A stretch of 64,000 nucleotides of DNA from JAPPLB01 sp965208945. Lineage in GTDB: Bacteria > Acidobacteriota > Terriglobia > Bryobacterales > UBA6623. The stretch's first letter is position 1. Each line of letters begins with the position of its first letter. The notes beneath the pieces were generated by a model. It was not told the origin of the DNA. It was given only the letters and a program-made list of their open reading frames with translations, and did not search any database. Where the stretch lies: positions 5,828,001 to 5,892,000 of the forward strand of contig OZ242366.1 in NCBI GenBank assembly GCA_965208945.1. The letters run 5' to 3'. Below are positions 1-8,505 of this stretch, in pieces. Position numbers and translations under genes: made by a program.

Positions 1-2
1 GC

Positions 3-326
3 AAGCGCCGCTCCGGCCGTGCCCGCGCGGGCAACCGCCATCTCCGCCAGGCACTCGCCGAATGCGCCCATGGCGCAGCACGAACCAAGGGCTCGCAGTT
101 CGCCGGCTACTATCGCGCCCTGACCGCGCGTCGGGGCTCCAAGCGTGCCATCCTGGCCACGGCCTATAAGCTGCTCCGCACGGTCTACGCGGTGCTACGC
201 GAGGAGCGCCACTACCGCGATCCCAGCATCGACTACGAACAACTTCACGTGCAGCGCAACGCGCCCCGCTGGATGTCCAAGCTCAGGAAATTCGGCTACA
301 TACCCGCACCGGCCGAGGCCCCCTGA
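3..326 (+). CDS. IS110-family transposase, C-terminal part (runs off the window start)
   Basis: The reading frame is open from the window edge and ends at TGA 324-326, giving 108 residues. The sequence has the pattern of the C-terminal Transposase_20 domain of IS110 recombinases: an early RSGRARAGNRHLRQAL segment (the region that carries the catalytic serine in this family) followed by RRGSKRAILATAYKLL. The N-terminal RuvC-like DEDD domain lies outside the window, so completeness cannot be judged. It is clearly different from the IS1111-type transposase at 56599-57672. It sits about 125 bp from a truncated ATPase gene on the opposite strand, so this insertion may have cut that gene. Confidence 0.8.
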   Translation, partial: KRRSGRARAGNRHLRQALAECAHGAARTKGSQFAGYYRALTARRGSKRAILATAYKLLRTVYAVLREERHYRDPSIDYEQLHVQRNAPRWMSKLRKFGYIPAPAEAP

Positions 327-452
327 TAGGGGGACCTTCACGAGCGCGGCTGGCACTAGGGACATAGATCGGGGCTGCCCGGACCGGCCGAGTGCTCGCT
401 ACGGGCCCGGCTGCCAATGGATCACTCTCCGTCCGCTCCCTCAACCGTGCGG

Positions 453-848
453 TCACGAGATTGCTGCGTCCGTGCGATCATCAGGTTTCACAACAAAATC
501 GAGCGCACTGACCTCCTCTACTTTGTCGCTGAACCAACGCCTCATCGCGGTAGCAAAACGTGACGAGATAGGTCGTACCGGATGCACCGCCTCCGCGATA
601 TCGGCGATCACATCCTCCGCGCAGGTTGCACCTTCGACATCAACAAAGAGGAAAACCCATCCTTGTTCCTCGAGTCGTCGCCCAAGCTCTCGAGTAATGC
701 TGGTCTTCCCCATACGGCGCTGACCGGTTAGCAGAGTGTGATTGCCGGCGCGAACCTGCGCATCCAGGATGCGCAATTCGGGTTCGCGATCGAAGAAGTC
801 GTCACCGCTTACCCAGCGGCCGGTGGCCAAGTTCATGCCAACCCCCAT
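453..848 (-). pseudogene. AAA ATPase, N-terminal fragment (truncated)
   Basis: The 131-residue product starts like members of the ATP-binding domain family best known from archaea (PF01637-like): FFDREPEL, then a P-loop GQRRMGKTS near residue 42 and a hydrophobic strand WVFLFVDVEG. Family proteins are usually about 350-450 residues, with a Walker B and sensor region that are absent here. The frame stops shortly after VSALDFVVKP, close to the end of the IS110 element at 3-326, so the gene was probably truncated by that insertion. Without the second half of the ATPase core it should not hydrolyse ATP. It could be a short functional protein, but I consider a broken gene more likely. Confidence 0.6.
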
Positions 849-891
849 GACAAATAACGAAACTGATATTATCGAATAGCGAGTCTGTTGT

Positions 892-905
892 CAACAAATT
901 TGTTG
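892..905. promoter_or_regulatory. Perfect 14-bp palindrome upstream of the truncated ATPase
   Basis: CAACAAATTTGTTG is its own reverse complement and lies 44 bp upstream of the ATPase start in an A+T-rich stretch (about 850-915). This is a plausible repressor operator, but no regulator gene is adjacent. Confidence 0.3.
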
Positions 906-1244
906 TATTTTGTGTCGTCTGTCGGCCGTCTTGCGGCGCAGCCCCTTCATGGGAATGCCGAAGTCAAGCGGCCGCGGCGCTGTTTCAACAGGACGAATGC
1001 GATATAGCGGAAAGGATCGTTTGTGCGAAGCTTCGCTGGACACAGAACTGCCAGGGCTCGACACGCACTGCAAATTTCCAGTCGGAAACAATCCAGGAAA
1101 GGACTCCATTGTGTGCACGTCTAAACATGTGCACGAGTTCACAATTTGTGTCAAAGCGACTCGACCCGCTTGATCCGCTTCGACGGGGTCCGTTGCCAAG
1201 CAGGCGGTTCTCCGTGGCGGCAGACCTGCTAAGGTGAACTAGCC
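906..1244. other. Intergenic region, no gene recognised
   Basis: Short open frames occur on both strands, but none resembles a known protein, has a convincing ribosome binding site or shows clean codon bias. I see no tRNA, strong terminator or repeat here. Confidence 0.4.
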
Positions 1245-1493
1245 ATGGCAGCCACCACCTTCGACACCCGCCAAGCCGTCCGCAAGCTCCAGGCCGCCGG
1301 ATTCGCTGAGGCCCAGGCCGATGCGGTGGTGGACACGCCGGCTTCCGTCTTCAGTGACACCCTGGCCAGCAAAGCTGATATTGCCGACCTCAAGGCGGAA
1401 ATCGCCAACCTGCGGGCCGAGATGTTCCGGGCTCTATGGATTCAAGGCGGGGGCATCGTTGCCCTGATTGTCGGACTCATCAAATTCACCTGA
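1245..1493 (+). CDS. DUF1640-like coiled-coil membrane-tethered protein, short form
   Basis: An 82-residue protein. The N-terminal FDTRQAVRKLQAAGFAEAQADAVV segment (split over two helices) is typical of DUF1640/CCDC90-like proteins. A short coiled coil (KADIADLKAEIANLRAEM) follows, then one C-terminal hydrophobic helix (IVALIVGLIKF) that probably anchors it in the membrane. The function of bacterial DUF1640 proteins is not established. A paralogue with the same ends but a longer coiled coil lies inside the conjugative element at 21754-22188. The two share RAEMFRALWIQGG almost exactly. The start is the ATG at 1245; upstream AAGGTGAAC is a weak ribosome site. Confidence 0.7.
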   Translation: MAATTFDTRQAVRKLQAAGFAEAQADAVVDTPASVFSDTLASKADIADLKAEIANLRAEMFRALWIQGGGIVALIVGLIKFT

Positions 1494-1504
1494 CCGTAAA
1501 TAGC

Positions 1505-1756
1505 CCGTGTCAAAAGTCACGCGGGCGGCGTTACGCGCCCCGAGGCTGATGGCGTAACACCTGGCCGTTCCAGGAACATGGCGTCGCGCTCTCCGCGCAG
1601 CCGAGCGGGAGTGGCACGCAACCCTTTGGGCGACGGACATTTGCGGCCGTCGGCTTTGTCGTTCGTCGGAGGAGATCACCCGGATCGCCATCTTCCTCAC
1701 TTCGCGCCGAGCGACCGCAGGAGCCCGTCGCGCCTTCCACGGGACTTTTGACACGG
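1505..1756. mobile_element. MITE-like insertion with 14-bp inverted repeats
   Basis: CCGTGTCAAAAGTC at 1505-1518 is the exact reverse complement of 1743-1756. The pair bounds about 250 bp with no credible gene. The sequence GACCGTAAA occurs just outside both ends (1492-1500 and 1756-1764), as expected for a target duplication, although the left copy is four bases away from the inverted repeat. The insertion lies directly behind the stop of the DUF1640-like gene. A non-autonomous transposon is the simplest reading. No transposase with matching ends is visible in the window. Confidence 0.5.
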
Positions 1757-1764
1757 ACCGTAAA

Positions 1765-2175
1765 GGGGTCAACCGGTCCGATTCCGGGGGTGCTACGGGC
1801 ACACCCTCGATCTGAAAACCTCTCTACAGTCCTCTGAGCGCATTATTTTCCGGGATTCCCCCGATCTTTGAACTTCCGTGAAGATTGGGTGCTTACTTCT
1901 GTTGCTTACCCAAAGTTCGAGGCACCCGCCATATTGAACCTCTTCAAACCGGGAGTAGCCGAGTCCTGCGTGCGCGGAATTGCGACCCGGCCTTTCAGCA
2001 TTGGTGAGAGGCCATTTGAGAACCTGCGCTTCTGTCCAGCCAATTTCCCGACTACATCAGAGAAACTGTACGAGGAACGTACGGTCTCTCGTTACTCTCT
2101 TTCCGGCTCGTTCATTCTCTGTGATTTCGAACTGCGCGATGCGGTTTCGATGGGGGCCGTTGATATACTGCGGCC
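1765..2175. other. Intergenic region before the propeller gene
   Basis: Open frames here (for example around 1868-2185) have no recognisable similarity and run into the downstream gene out of frame. The promoter of the propeller gene at 2176 must lie here, but I cannot place a clear -35/-10 pair. Confidence 0.35.
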
Positions 2176-3390
2176 ATGCCGGTGAAAGGGCTTGTCATTT
2201 GCCTGCTGGCGGCCTCGTCTCTCGCCATCGCGGCGGACTGGCCCCAGTGGCGCGGGGTCGAGCGGGATGGTGTCTCGAAAGAAGCGGGGCTGTTGCAAGA
2301 GTGGCCGGAAGGCGGGCCGCCGCTGGCCTGGAAGGCGACCGGACTCGGCGAGGGCTTTGCATCGGTCGCCGTGTCGAGCGGCCGGATCATCACGCAAGGA
2401 CAGTCACGCGGCGGGCAGTCGGTCGTTGCCCTCGACGAGGCGACCGGGCGAGTGCTTTGGCGAACCCCCAACGGCGACGCCTATCTCGACCGCCGCGGGG
2501 GCGGCCCGCGCGGCACTCCGACGATCGACGGCGAGACGGTCTACACCCTCGGCTCGAACGGCAGCCTGATCGCTCTGGAAGCGGCCACCGGCAAGCGGCT
2601 TTGGGCGACGAATCTGCTGCGGAGGTTCAACGCCCGTAACATCAACTGGGGCATCAGCGAGTCGCCGCTGGTTGACGGCCGCCGAGTGATCGTGAATGCA
2701 GGCGGCGGCGGAGCCTCCATCGTCGCGATCGACAAGAGCAACGGGAATGTGATCTGGAAGTCGCTTGACGACGAAGCCGGGTATTCCTCGGCCATCGTGA
2801 TCGAAGCCGGGGGCGTTCGGCAGTACGTCCTGCTCACGGGCGAGGCGGCAGTGGGCGTCCGCACGGACAACGGCCATCAACTCTGGCGCTATAGCCGCGT
2901 ATCAAACCGTACGGCCAACGTGGCGACTCCGATCGCCCGCGGCGGACGGGTGTTCGTCTCGAGCGACTACGGCACGGGCGGAGGGCTGCTGGAACTGGCC
3001 GCAAACGGTTCGGGAGTCGACGCCAAGGAGATCTACTTCACCCGCGAGATGCGGAATCACTACAACACTCCGGTGCTCATCGGCGATCACCTCTACGGTT
3101 ACTCCAGCCGCATTCTGACGTGCATGAACTTCGAAACGGGAGAGGTGGCCTGGAAAGACCGCGCCGTCGGCAAGGGGCAAGTAATCGCGGCCGACGGGCT
3201 GCTGTATCTACTGAGCGAGGACGGAGTCGTGGGGCTTGCCGAGGCCACGCCGGACGGCTACCGCGAACGCTCCCGGTTCTCGATTCCGCGCGGCCGGTAT
3301 CCCACTTGGGCCCTCCCGGTTGTCGCGAACGGACGGCTCTACCTTCGGGAGCAGGACACGCTGTACGCCTACGATATTTCTTCGGAATAG
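2176..3390 (+). CDS. Secreted PQQ-like beta-propeller protein
   Basis: The 404-residue protein starts with a signal peptide (MPVKGLVICLLAASSLAIAA), with a likely cleavage just before DWPQWRG. That mature N-terminus is typical of PQQ-type WD-like propellers in acidobacteria and planctomycetes. At least six blades follow with motifs such as VVALDEATGRVLWR, LIALEAATGKRLWA and IVAIDKSNGNVIWK. It probably folds into an eight-bladed propeller in the periplasm or at the outer membrane. No dehydrogenase active-site signature is visible, so enzymatic activity is uncertain and a binding or assembly role is as likely. A homologue of similar length lies at 36903-38156. Confidence 0.8.
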   Translation: MPVKGLVICLLAASSLAIAADWPQWRGVERDGVSKEAGLLQEWPEGGPPLAWKATGLGEGFASVAVSSGRIITQGQSRGGQSVVALDEATGRVLWRTPNGDAYLDRRGGGPRGTPTIDGETVYTLGSNGSLIALEAATGKRLWATNLLRRFNARNINWGISESPLVDGRRVIVNAGGGGASIVAIDKSNGNVIWKSLDDEAGYSSAIVIEAGGVRQYVLLTGEAAVGVRTDNGHQLWRYSRVSNRTANVATPIARGGRVFVSSDYGTGGGLLELAANGSGVDAKEIYFTREMRNHYNTPVLIGDHLYGYSSRILTCMNFETGEVAWKDRAVGKGQVIAADGLLYLLSEDGVVGLAEATPDGYRERSRFSIPRGRYPTWALPVVANGRLYLREQDTLYAYDISSE

Positions 3391-3430
3391 GTGGAGCGGG
3401 AAAGGCTTGGGGGAGAATAAGGCAGTGGAT

Positions 3431-3460
3431 AGTTTTTAGTTTCTAGTTTTTAGTTTTTAG
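3431..3460. repeat. A+T-rich microsatellite (AGTTTTT-type unit)
   Basis: Four imperfect tandem units of AGTTTTT/AGTTTCT form a short low-G+C tract in an otherwise G+C-rich region, between the convergent ends of the propeller and TonB receptor genes. Two copies of AGGCCGTGTTGCGT follow nearby (about 3474 and 3522). Confidence 0.6.
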
Positions 3461-3529
3461 TGGAAAACGTAAAGGCCGTGTTGCGTATATCGTGTCCCTT
3501 GTTTCGTGAAAAAGTCTTATAGGCCGTGT

Positions 3530-3608
3530 TGCGTTCGCCAAGCGGCTCGCGCCTCGTCCTTGCGGCCCTCTCACGCACTTTGTCTCGCCGCTTGGTGAGA
3601 CATGCAGG
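3530..3608. repeat. Dispersed repeat family A, right half
   Basis: The segment CGCCAAGCGGCTCGCGCC through TTGGTGAGACATGCAGG matches the right half of the 177-bp family seen complete at 58585-58761, with some divergence. It ends exactly where the stop codon of the TonB receptor gene begins (3609). The left half is missing. Confidence 0.7.
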
Positions 3609-6032
3609 TCAGAGGGTCCATTCCAGCCCGATCAGCGGGAACGGGCCCAGGCCGCCGGGAAATTCGGGAGCGTTGGCGACCCGGTTCCAGAGCAATGTCG
3701 TGGGATTCTCGCGCCCCGTCACATTCTGGACACCAAGGTAGAGCAGCAAATCCTTGTCCCGGACGGTGAAGGTGCGGTCGATGCGCACGTCCAGGGCGAA
3801 GTAATCGTCCAGCCGCATCGTGTTCACGCTCTCCAGTTCGAAAATCCCCCTGCGCTGCGCGGTCGACAGTTCCCTATCGAACGGCGTGTACGGTCTTCCC
3901 GTCAGGTAGGCTGCCCGGATACCGAGTTCCCATTTGCCACCCAAACGGCGGCCGCCCACGGCGTTCAGCACCCAAGGCCGGTCGAATGCGCCGGACCGGA
4001 GGACACCATCGAGCCCGGCATGACGGGCTCGCGAATAGGCGAGATTCGCCTGTCCGAACCATTTCCCGCCGGACTTCTTCTTGATGAAGAGTTCGACACC
4101 CCGCGCCCGACCCCGTCCGGCGCTCGTCATCGGGTAGAGGATGTCGCGCACGTCGAAGGTGTCGCCGACATTGGCAAAAGAGAGCGCCGGGAACTGCGTG
4201 GCAACCGAGTAGTCCTTATAGCGCTTGGAGTACGCCTCGAGCGTCACGCGGGTGTTGTGGGCCGGCGTCCATGCCAAGCCGCTGATCCAATGGTCCGAGC
4301 GGGCCGGGATGAGCACGCGGTTCTCGTCAAACGCGGCGAGGAACAGGTACAGCGGCATCTGGTGGTAGATTCCCCAGCTCGTGTTCCAAGACAGATCATC
4401 CGACATGGCGATCGAGATCCCGGCCCGAGGGCTGAATCGGGTCCGGGAGACGCCGAAATGGGCGTAGCGGTCGAACCTGCCGCCTGCCGTCAGGCGCACG
4501 CGCCGCACCACCTGGGTCGTCCCTTGCAGATAGGCGCTGTTGCGGGTTGCGTTGAAACGCTCCCGCAGGTTGATCGGATTGGTGTCGGGGACGGCGGCGA
4601 ACGGACCGTCGTAGCCCAGCGGGGAGAGCGTGAGGTAGTTGTTGACCGAGTGGGTCGAGTTGCCCCCGAGCCGGTACTCGCCCTTGCGGCCCGCGTGGAG
4701 AGTCAGATCGTACTTGAGTGCGGTTTCAGATTCGGTGGAGTCTTGGCGGAACGTTACCGTACCGGCCGCGAGCGCCTCGCCGACAGGCTTGCCCGGGATG
4801 AATGGCGCATTGCCGAGCAGGTCTTTGACGGTCGAATCGACGCCGGCGGTCGAATAGGTGAGACCGAGCAGGCCCACACCGCGCGCCCCGAAAATGCGCT
4901 GCCAATTCACGCCGGTGGCATTGCGTCCGCCGCTGTAACGGATGTCGAACGCGCCCAGCGCGTCTTGCGGGCCGGTCTCTTCCGTCAGCCCGAGGCGGAT
5001 TTCATCGAGGCCCGTGATGCTCGTAACCCAAATGCGGTCCCGATCGCCGAAGTCCCGTACGACCTTTCCCGTGAAGGAGTAGTAGACGGGGACGCCGCCG
5101 GTTCCCAGATCATCGGTGAAGAAGTCCAGGAAGCTGCGGCGGGCCGAGACGACCCATGATCCCTGGCCCTTCGCCCAAGGACCTTCCAGAACCGCCCCGG
5201 CTCCGGCATAGGCCACGGTCGCCTTGGCGCGGAACCCATCCCGGCTCCCTTCCCGCTGGGCAATCTGCATCACACTGGAAAGCCGGTTGGTGTAGGGCGC
5301 CGGGTAACCTCCCGTCAGGAACGTGACATCGTCGATCAACTGCACATCGAGCAAGCTGACCGTCCCTCCGGCGGAGGCGAGGTTGGCGAAGGAGTTGATG
5401 TTCGGGATCTCGATGTTGTCGACCACGAACAAGTTTTCGAGCGGGCTGCCACCCCGCACGATGATGTCGTTCCTGAAATCGGCCGACCCCGTCACGACGC
5501 CGGGCAGGGTTGACACGTACCGCGAGACGTCTTGCAGCGTACCCGCGCTCTTGGCGATCTCGAGATTGCGGATCAGGACACCTGAGGTGACGACCTCGTC
5601 CGGGGCCAGGATTTCCGAGGCGCTCACGGTCACAGAACTTTCGACCGTCCCGATTTCAGGCAACTCCAACCGGATCTCGATGGTCTGGCCGGCGCGGACT
5701 TCCACGTCCCCGGACAGTATTTGCGGGCCGCGGCCGGGCCCGACCTCCAGCCGGACGAGGCCGGGCCGGGCGTCGAGACCGGCGAACCGTCCGTCCGAGC
5801 CGCTCTCAGCGCACTGCCTGGAGCCCTGAACGCAGACCTGCAGCGATTCCACCGGAGCGCCGTCGCCGCGAACGACAATACCTCGGATCGAACCGGTTCC
5901 GACCGTGTCCTGACTCAACGCGCCCGACGGGAGCGCAGCCGCGCAGCATACCGCTGTCAGCAGGCACCTCAGCGTGATCCATGGCCGCAGGCGGACGCAC
6001 GGGTGCTTCAAGCTGGATATTCCGGGGTTCAA
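3609..6032 (-). CDS. TonB-dependent receptor with carboxypeptidase-regulatory-like domain
   Basis: The 807-residue protein has a signal peptide ending near LPSGALSQ and an N-terminal carboxypeptidase-regulatory-like beta-sandwich (SIRGIVVRGDGAPVESLQV, residues about 48-130). A plug domain follows (about 150-260, with DVSRYVSTLPGVV and NDIIVRGGSPLENLFVVDN), then an outer-membrane beta-barrel to the C-terminus. This architecture is abundant in acidobacteria and transports unidentified substrates across the outer membrane using TonB energy. A canonical TonB box is not obvious. The gene is transcribed towards the propeller gene. A repeat-family copy directly abuts its stop codon. Substrate unknown. 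Confidence 0.85.
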   Translation of the reverse strand: MNPGISSLKHPCVRLRPWITLRCLLTAVCCAAALPSGALSQDTVGTGSIRGIVVRGDGAPVESLQVCVQGSRQCAESGSDGRFAGLDARPGLVRLEVGPGRGPQILSGDVEVRAGQTIEIRLELPEIGTVESSVTVSASEILAPDEVVTSGVLIRNLEIAKSAGTLQDVSRYVSTLPGVVTGSADFRNDIIVRGGSPLENLFVVDNIEIPNINSFANLASAGGTVSLLDVQLIDDVTFLTGGYPAPYTNRLSSVMQIAQREGSRDGFRAKATVAYAGAGAVLEGPWAKGQGSWVVSARRSFLDFFTDDLGTGGVPVYYSFTGKVVRDFGDRDRIWVTSITGLDEIRLGLTEETGPQDALGAFDIRYSGGRNATGVNWQRIFGARGVGLLGLTYSTAGVDSTVKDLLGNAPFIPGKPVGEALAAGTVTFRQDSTESETALKYDLTLHAGRKGEYRLGGNSTHSVNNYLTLSPLGYDGPFAAVPDTNPINLRERFNATRNSAYLQGTTQVVRRVRLTAGGRFDRYAHFGVSRTRFSPRAGISIAMSDDLSWNTSWGIYHQMPLYLFLAAFDENRVLIPARSDHWISGLAWTPAHNTRVTLEAYSKRYKDYSVATQFPALSFANVGDTFDVRDILYPMTSAGRGRARGVELFIKKKSGGKWFGQANLAYSRARHAGLDGVLRSGAFDRPWVLNAVGGRRLGGKWELGIRAAYLTGRPYTPFDRELSTAQRRGIFELESVNTMRLDDYFALDVRIDRTFTVRDKDLLLYLGVQNVTGRENPTTLLWNRVANAPEFPGGLGPFPLIGLEWTL

Positions 6033-6316
6033 GATTCAGTATCTCACCGCGTACGGAGTGACTCGGCGCCGAGCGTGCCTATGGCGTTGCCGGCAAAGAC
6101 CTTGACCCCCAACATGCCCGCTTATGTGTCTCATCGGCCTTTCCGCATCGTATTTCGCGGCAGCGGATCGGGAAGGACTTGCGGCTCTGCCGACCTGATC
6201 CACCAACGGCTGCAACGGTTGCATACAATGGGCAAACTCAAACGTTGGCCGTCTGTCCTGACGGTTACTGTGGCGACAACGGATCCCCGATGCAGGCAAG
6301 GAACGTCAGTCAAAGC

Positions 6317-7031
6317 ATGAGGCGCTTGGCCCCGGTGATATTGTTCGCGGTCCTCGCGGCTTGCGACTCGCCCGTTGGGGAGCCTGCATCCGATGGTTTC
6401 GTATTCGAGAAGACCAACCGCGTCATTCTGGAATTGGGCCCGGCAGGGTCATTCGACGAGACCAACGCCAAGTATCCCTGCGTGCTCAAAGTCGGCAGCG
6501 AATGGTGGATGTGGTACAACGGCCGATCGGCTGACAGCTTCACCGGGCAAATCGGCCTCGCCACGAGCCCCGACGGCCTTAGCTGGACCAAGGCAAATGG
6601 CGGAGAGCCGATCTTCCGCCACGGCCCACCCGGAGCGCCCGATTCCACGAAAGTCGACCATCCGGCAGTCGTGAGGTTCGACGGCCGCTTCCACATGTGG
6701 TTCACGATGGGCGACGAAGACAGCAGCTACACGATCGGATACGCCACCAGCGAAAACGGCATCGACTGGACGCGGCGGAACCAGGGCCAACCCGTACTCG
6801 GGACCGGCGAAAAAGGCAAGTTCGACGATTAAGTGGTGCTGCATCCCGCTGTGGTCAGGGACGACTCCGGCAAGCTGCATCTGTGGTACATGGGCAACGG
6901 ACCGCAACAGGGCTTCCGGCTCGGCTACGCGACCAGCCATGACGGTATCCACTGGATACGAGAGAACGACGGCAATCCCGTGGTCGAGCCAGAGACGCTC
7001 GGCGACATCACTGAGGAGTACGTGTACAACT
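6317..7031 (+). pseudogene. Secreted propeller lipoprotein, 5' part, interrupted by a stop codon and by the conjugative element
   Basis: The product starts MRRLAPVILFAVLAAC, a lipoprotein signal with a lipobox cysteine. Repeats of the five-bladed propeller type found in GH32/GH43-like proteins follow (WWMWYNGR, FHMWFTMG, LHLWYMGNG, each followed by IGYATSxDGIxW). An in-frame TAA at 6830-6832 interrupts the frame after GKFDD; the same frame continues with LHPAVVRDDSGKL. At 7031 the sequence changes to the left end of the conjugative element. The missing 3' part is at 33928-34269, and the frames fuse exactly. The function was probably glycan binding or hydrolysis. The gene is now broken twice. 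Confidence 0.75.
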
Positions 7032-7040
7032 ACTTACATG
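7021..7040. repeat. attL: core direct repeat plus left recombinase arm
   Basis: CGTGTACAACT (7021-7031) is repeated at 33927-33937. The overlapping arm AACTACTTACATG (7028-7040) is the reverse complement of 33914-33926. Joining the two ends would give a circle junction with two perfect 13-bp arms around a 7-bp spacer CGTGTAC, the geometry of tyrosine-recombinase core sites. Confidence 0.85.
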
Positions 7041-7080
7041 TCAGCAGACTTCATGCGGCGCAGCTCAAGGAGCTGCTTCG

Positions 7081-8163
7081 TTGCCCTACGACAAGAGATC
7101 CCAGAGAGAAGCCCAGATCGCCTACTTCCAGTCAGTGGCCAATCTCAAACACACTCTCTCCGAACAGGACCTGAAGTACCTCTCCAAGCAGCAACCAGTA
7201 GGGATCGACACTGAACACCACATCCTCATCAAGCAGGCGAACTCCGTGGCGGTGACCGCCAAGGACCGCAGCAATGCGCTCCACCTGGTCTCCCGCGAAT
7301 TGAGGAAATGCAATTTAGCTACGGGGCTTGCTCTCGATTACCCGAAAACGCAGTCGTATCGTTCGAACCAATTCAATAAGTTCCTCTACCTTCCCCGTTT
7401 CCTGGTCACCATGACTCTGCCTCACAGTAAGGTCAACGGCGGCGAATTCAGCACGAAGAACGGCAAGCTGGAACTCACCATGACGGTCCCGAAACGGATC
7501 GGCCTGCCCTACGGCTCCTATGCGCGGCTGATTCTGATGTACCTGACGACCAAGAGAGTGCTCGACAGGGAGAGGCGATTTGAACTAGGTAAGAGCTGGC
7601 GCGACTTCCTGAAGACCATGCAGATTCCCTGGAGTGGAGGAAAACGCGGAGGTTTTAAGGCTGCACAGGATCAGCTGCGCCGTCTATGCTCAACTGACTA
7701 CGCCGTCCACCTCAGTGACGAAAAACGGGAGCTTTACGGCGGCGTCAAGTTAACGGATCAATGGATGCGATCTCCCGACGGGGTACGCGTAGAACTAAGC
7801 GAACGCTTCTACATCCTCTCTGGAGAATCTGTCGTGCCGCTTGAAGTGGAGACCGTACAAAAGCTCAGGCGATCGCCGCTCATGCTGGACCTCTACGCCT
7901 GGCTGACCTATCGCACCTGGACGGTAAAGCATTCGACCATCATCCGCTGGGATAAGCTCCAGCCACAGTTTGGTGCGAACTACAAGCGACCACGCGCTTT
8001 CCAGGCCAAGTTCCGAAAGTGCCTCGAAGTGGTGCTGAAGCACAAGCCAGTGGCTCCACAGGTCTGTGTCCTTCCGATTGGCCTCCGTCTTAAACCGGCC
8101 AGCGCGGTCGATATTGACTGGACAGAACGAATCCGCCAGATCGCCAGAGACAAGAGCTTGTAA
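7081..8163 (+). CDS. repA: Plasmid replication initiator, RepA family
   Basis: The 360-residue protein resembles plasmid-encoded RepA (PF04796 type). Characteristic segments are GLPYGSYARLILMYLTTK, ELGKSWRDFLKTMQIPW, SGGKRGGFKAAQDQLRRL and LDLYAWLTYRTW, which together form the DNA-binding winged-helix core. It should bind the iterons just downstream (8199-8334) and open the origin. The start is the TTG at 7081, supported by AAGGAG about 10 bases upstream; no ATG lies near the N-terminus. The gene is only 50 bp from the element's left end. A replication initiator inside an integrated conjugative element suggests the excised circle can replicate. Confidence 0.85.
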   Translation: MPYDKRSQREAQIAYFQSVANLKHTLSEQDLKYLSKQQPVGIDTEHHILIKQANSVAVTAKDRSNALHLVSRELRKCNLATGLALDYPKTQSYRSNQFNKFLYLPRFLVTMTLPHSKVNGGEFSTKNGKLELTMTVPKRIGLPYGSYARLILMYLTTKRVLDRERRFELGKSWRDFLKTMQIPWSGGKRGGFKAAQDQLRRLCSTDYAVHLSDEKRELYGGVKLTDQWMRSPDGVRVELSERFYILSGESVVPLEVETVQKLRRSPLMLDLYAWLTYRTWTVKHSTIIRWDKLQPQFGANYKRPRAFQAKFRKCLEVVLKHKPVAPQVCVLPIGLRLKPASAVDIDWTERIRQIARDKSL

Positions 8164-8178
8164 GCCACCTTCTACTTT

Positions 8179-8190
8179 TGAGTGCACTCA
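8179..8190. repeat. 12-bp palindrome between repA and the iterons
   Basis: TGAGTGCACTCA is a perfect palindrome 16 bp after the repA stop. It could be an operator or part of the origin. Confidence 0.35.
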
Positions 8191-8198
8191 CACGGGCT

Positions 8199-8334
8199 GG
8201 GGTGAAACGGTGGCGCATATTCTGAAGTGATGGAAGTGGCGTTCTCTGGGGTGAAACGGTGGCGCTCGGTGGGGTGGAACGGTGGCGCTTGGTGGGGTGA
8301 AACGGTGGCGCTTGGTGGGGTGAAACGGTGGCGA
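8199..8334. other. Iteron array, probable origin of replication (oriV)
   Basis: Five near-identical 18-bp direct repeats with consensus GGGGTGAAACGGTGGCGC start at 8199, 8248, 8271, 8294 and 8317. The last four are exactly 23 bp apart, about two helical turns. The 49-bp gap between the first two contains a degenerate copy near 8224-8242. The third has GTGGAAC and the fifth ends GCGA. A run rich in A and T follows (8340-8385), suited to strand opening, and then TGTGGAAAT near 8414, which resembles a DnaA box in reverse. Position next to repA fits an iteron-controlled theta origin. Confidence 0.85.
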
Positions 8335-8505
8335 CGTACCTTATTAAAAGGTTTTTCCTGTAGTTGATCCTAAAAAGAATCCTGAAGGCCGCGCGCGCGT
8401 ACGCCTAACCGATCTGTGGAAATCTGGAAAAAGCTCCACACGGTGCAGCGCTGCGCGCTTGAGAGAAACCCCCATGCGATGCATCATCTTTGACAGAAGG
8501 TACGC
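8335..8505. other. A+T-rich origin flank and leader of the virB2 operon
   Basis: The stretch holds the A+T-rich candidate unwinding element (about 8340-8385) and then the leader of the transfer operon. I cannot place a convincing promoter. AGAAGG just before 8506 serves as ribosome binding site for virB2. Confidence 0.4.

Noticed and set aside
3..326. Idea that the IS110 tail at the window start is a copy of the IS at 56335-57775
   Set aside because: The C-terminal sequences differ clearly; they belong to different subgroups.
910..1173. 87-codon frame in the gap before the DUF1640-like gene
   Set aside because: No recognisable domain and an equally long frame on the other strand.
1868..2185. 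105-codon frame before the propeller gene
   Set aside because: No similarity, no ribosome site, overlaps the start of a well-supported gene.
8199..8334. Iterons as a small CRISPR
   Set aside because: Only about 5 bp separate the 18-bp repeats, and their place next to repA fits an origin.
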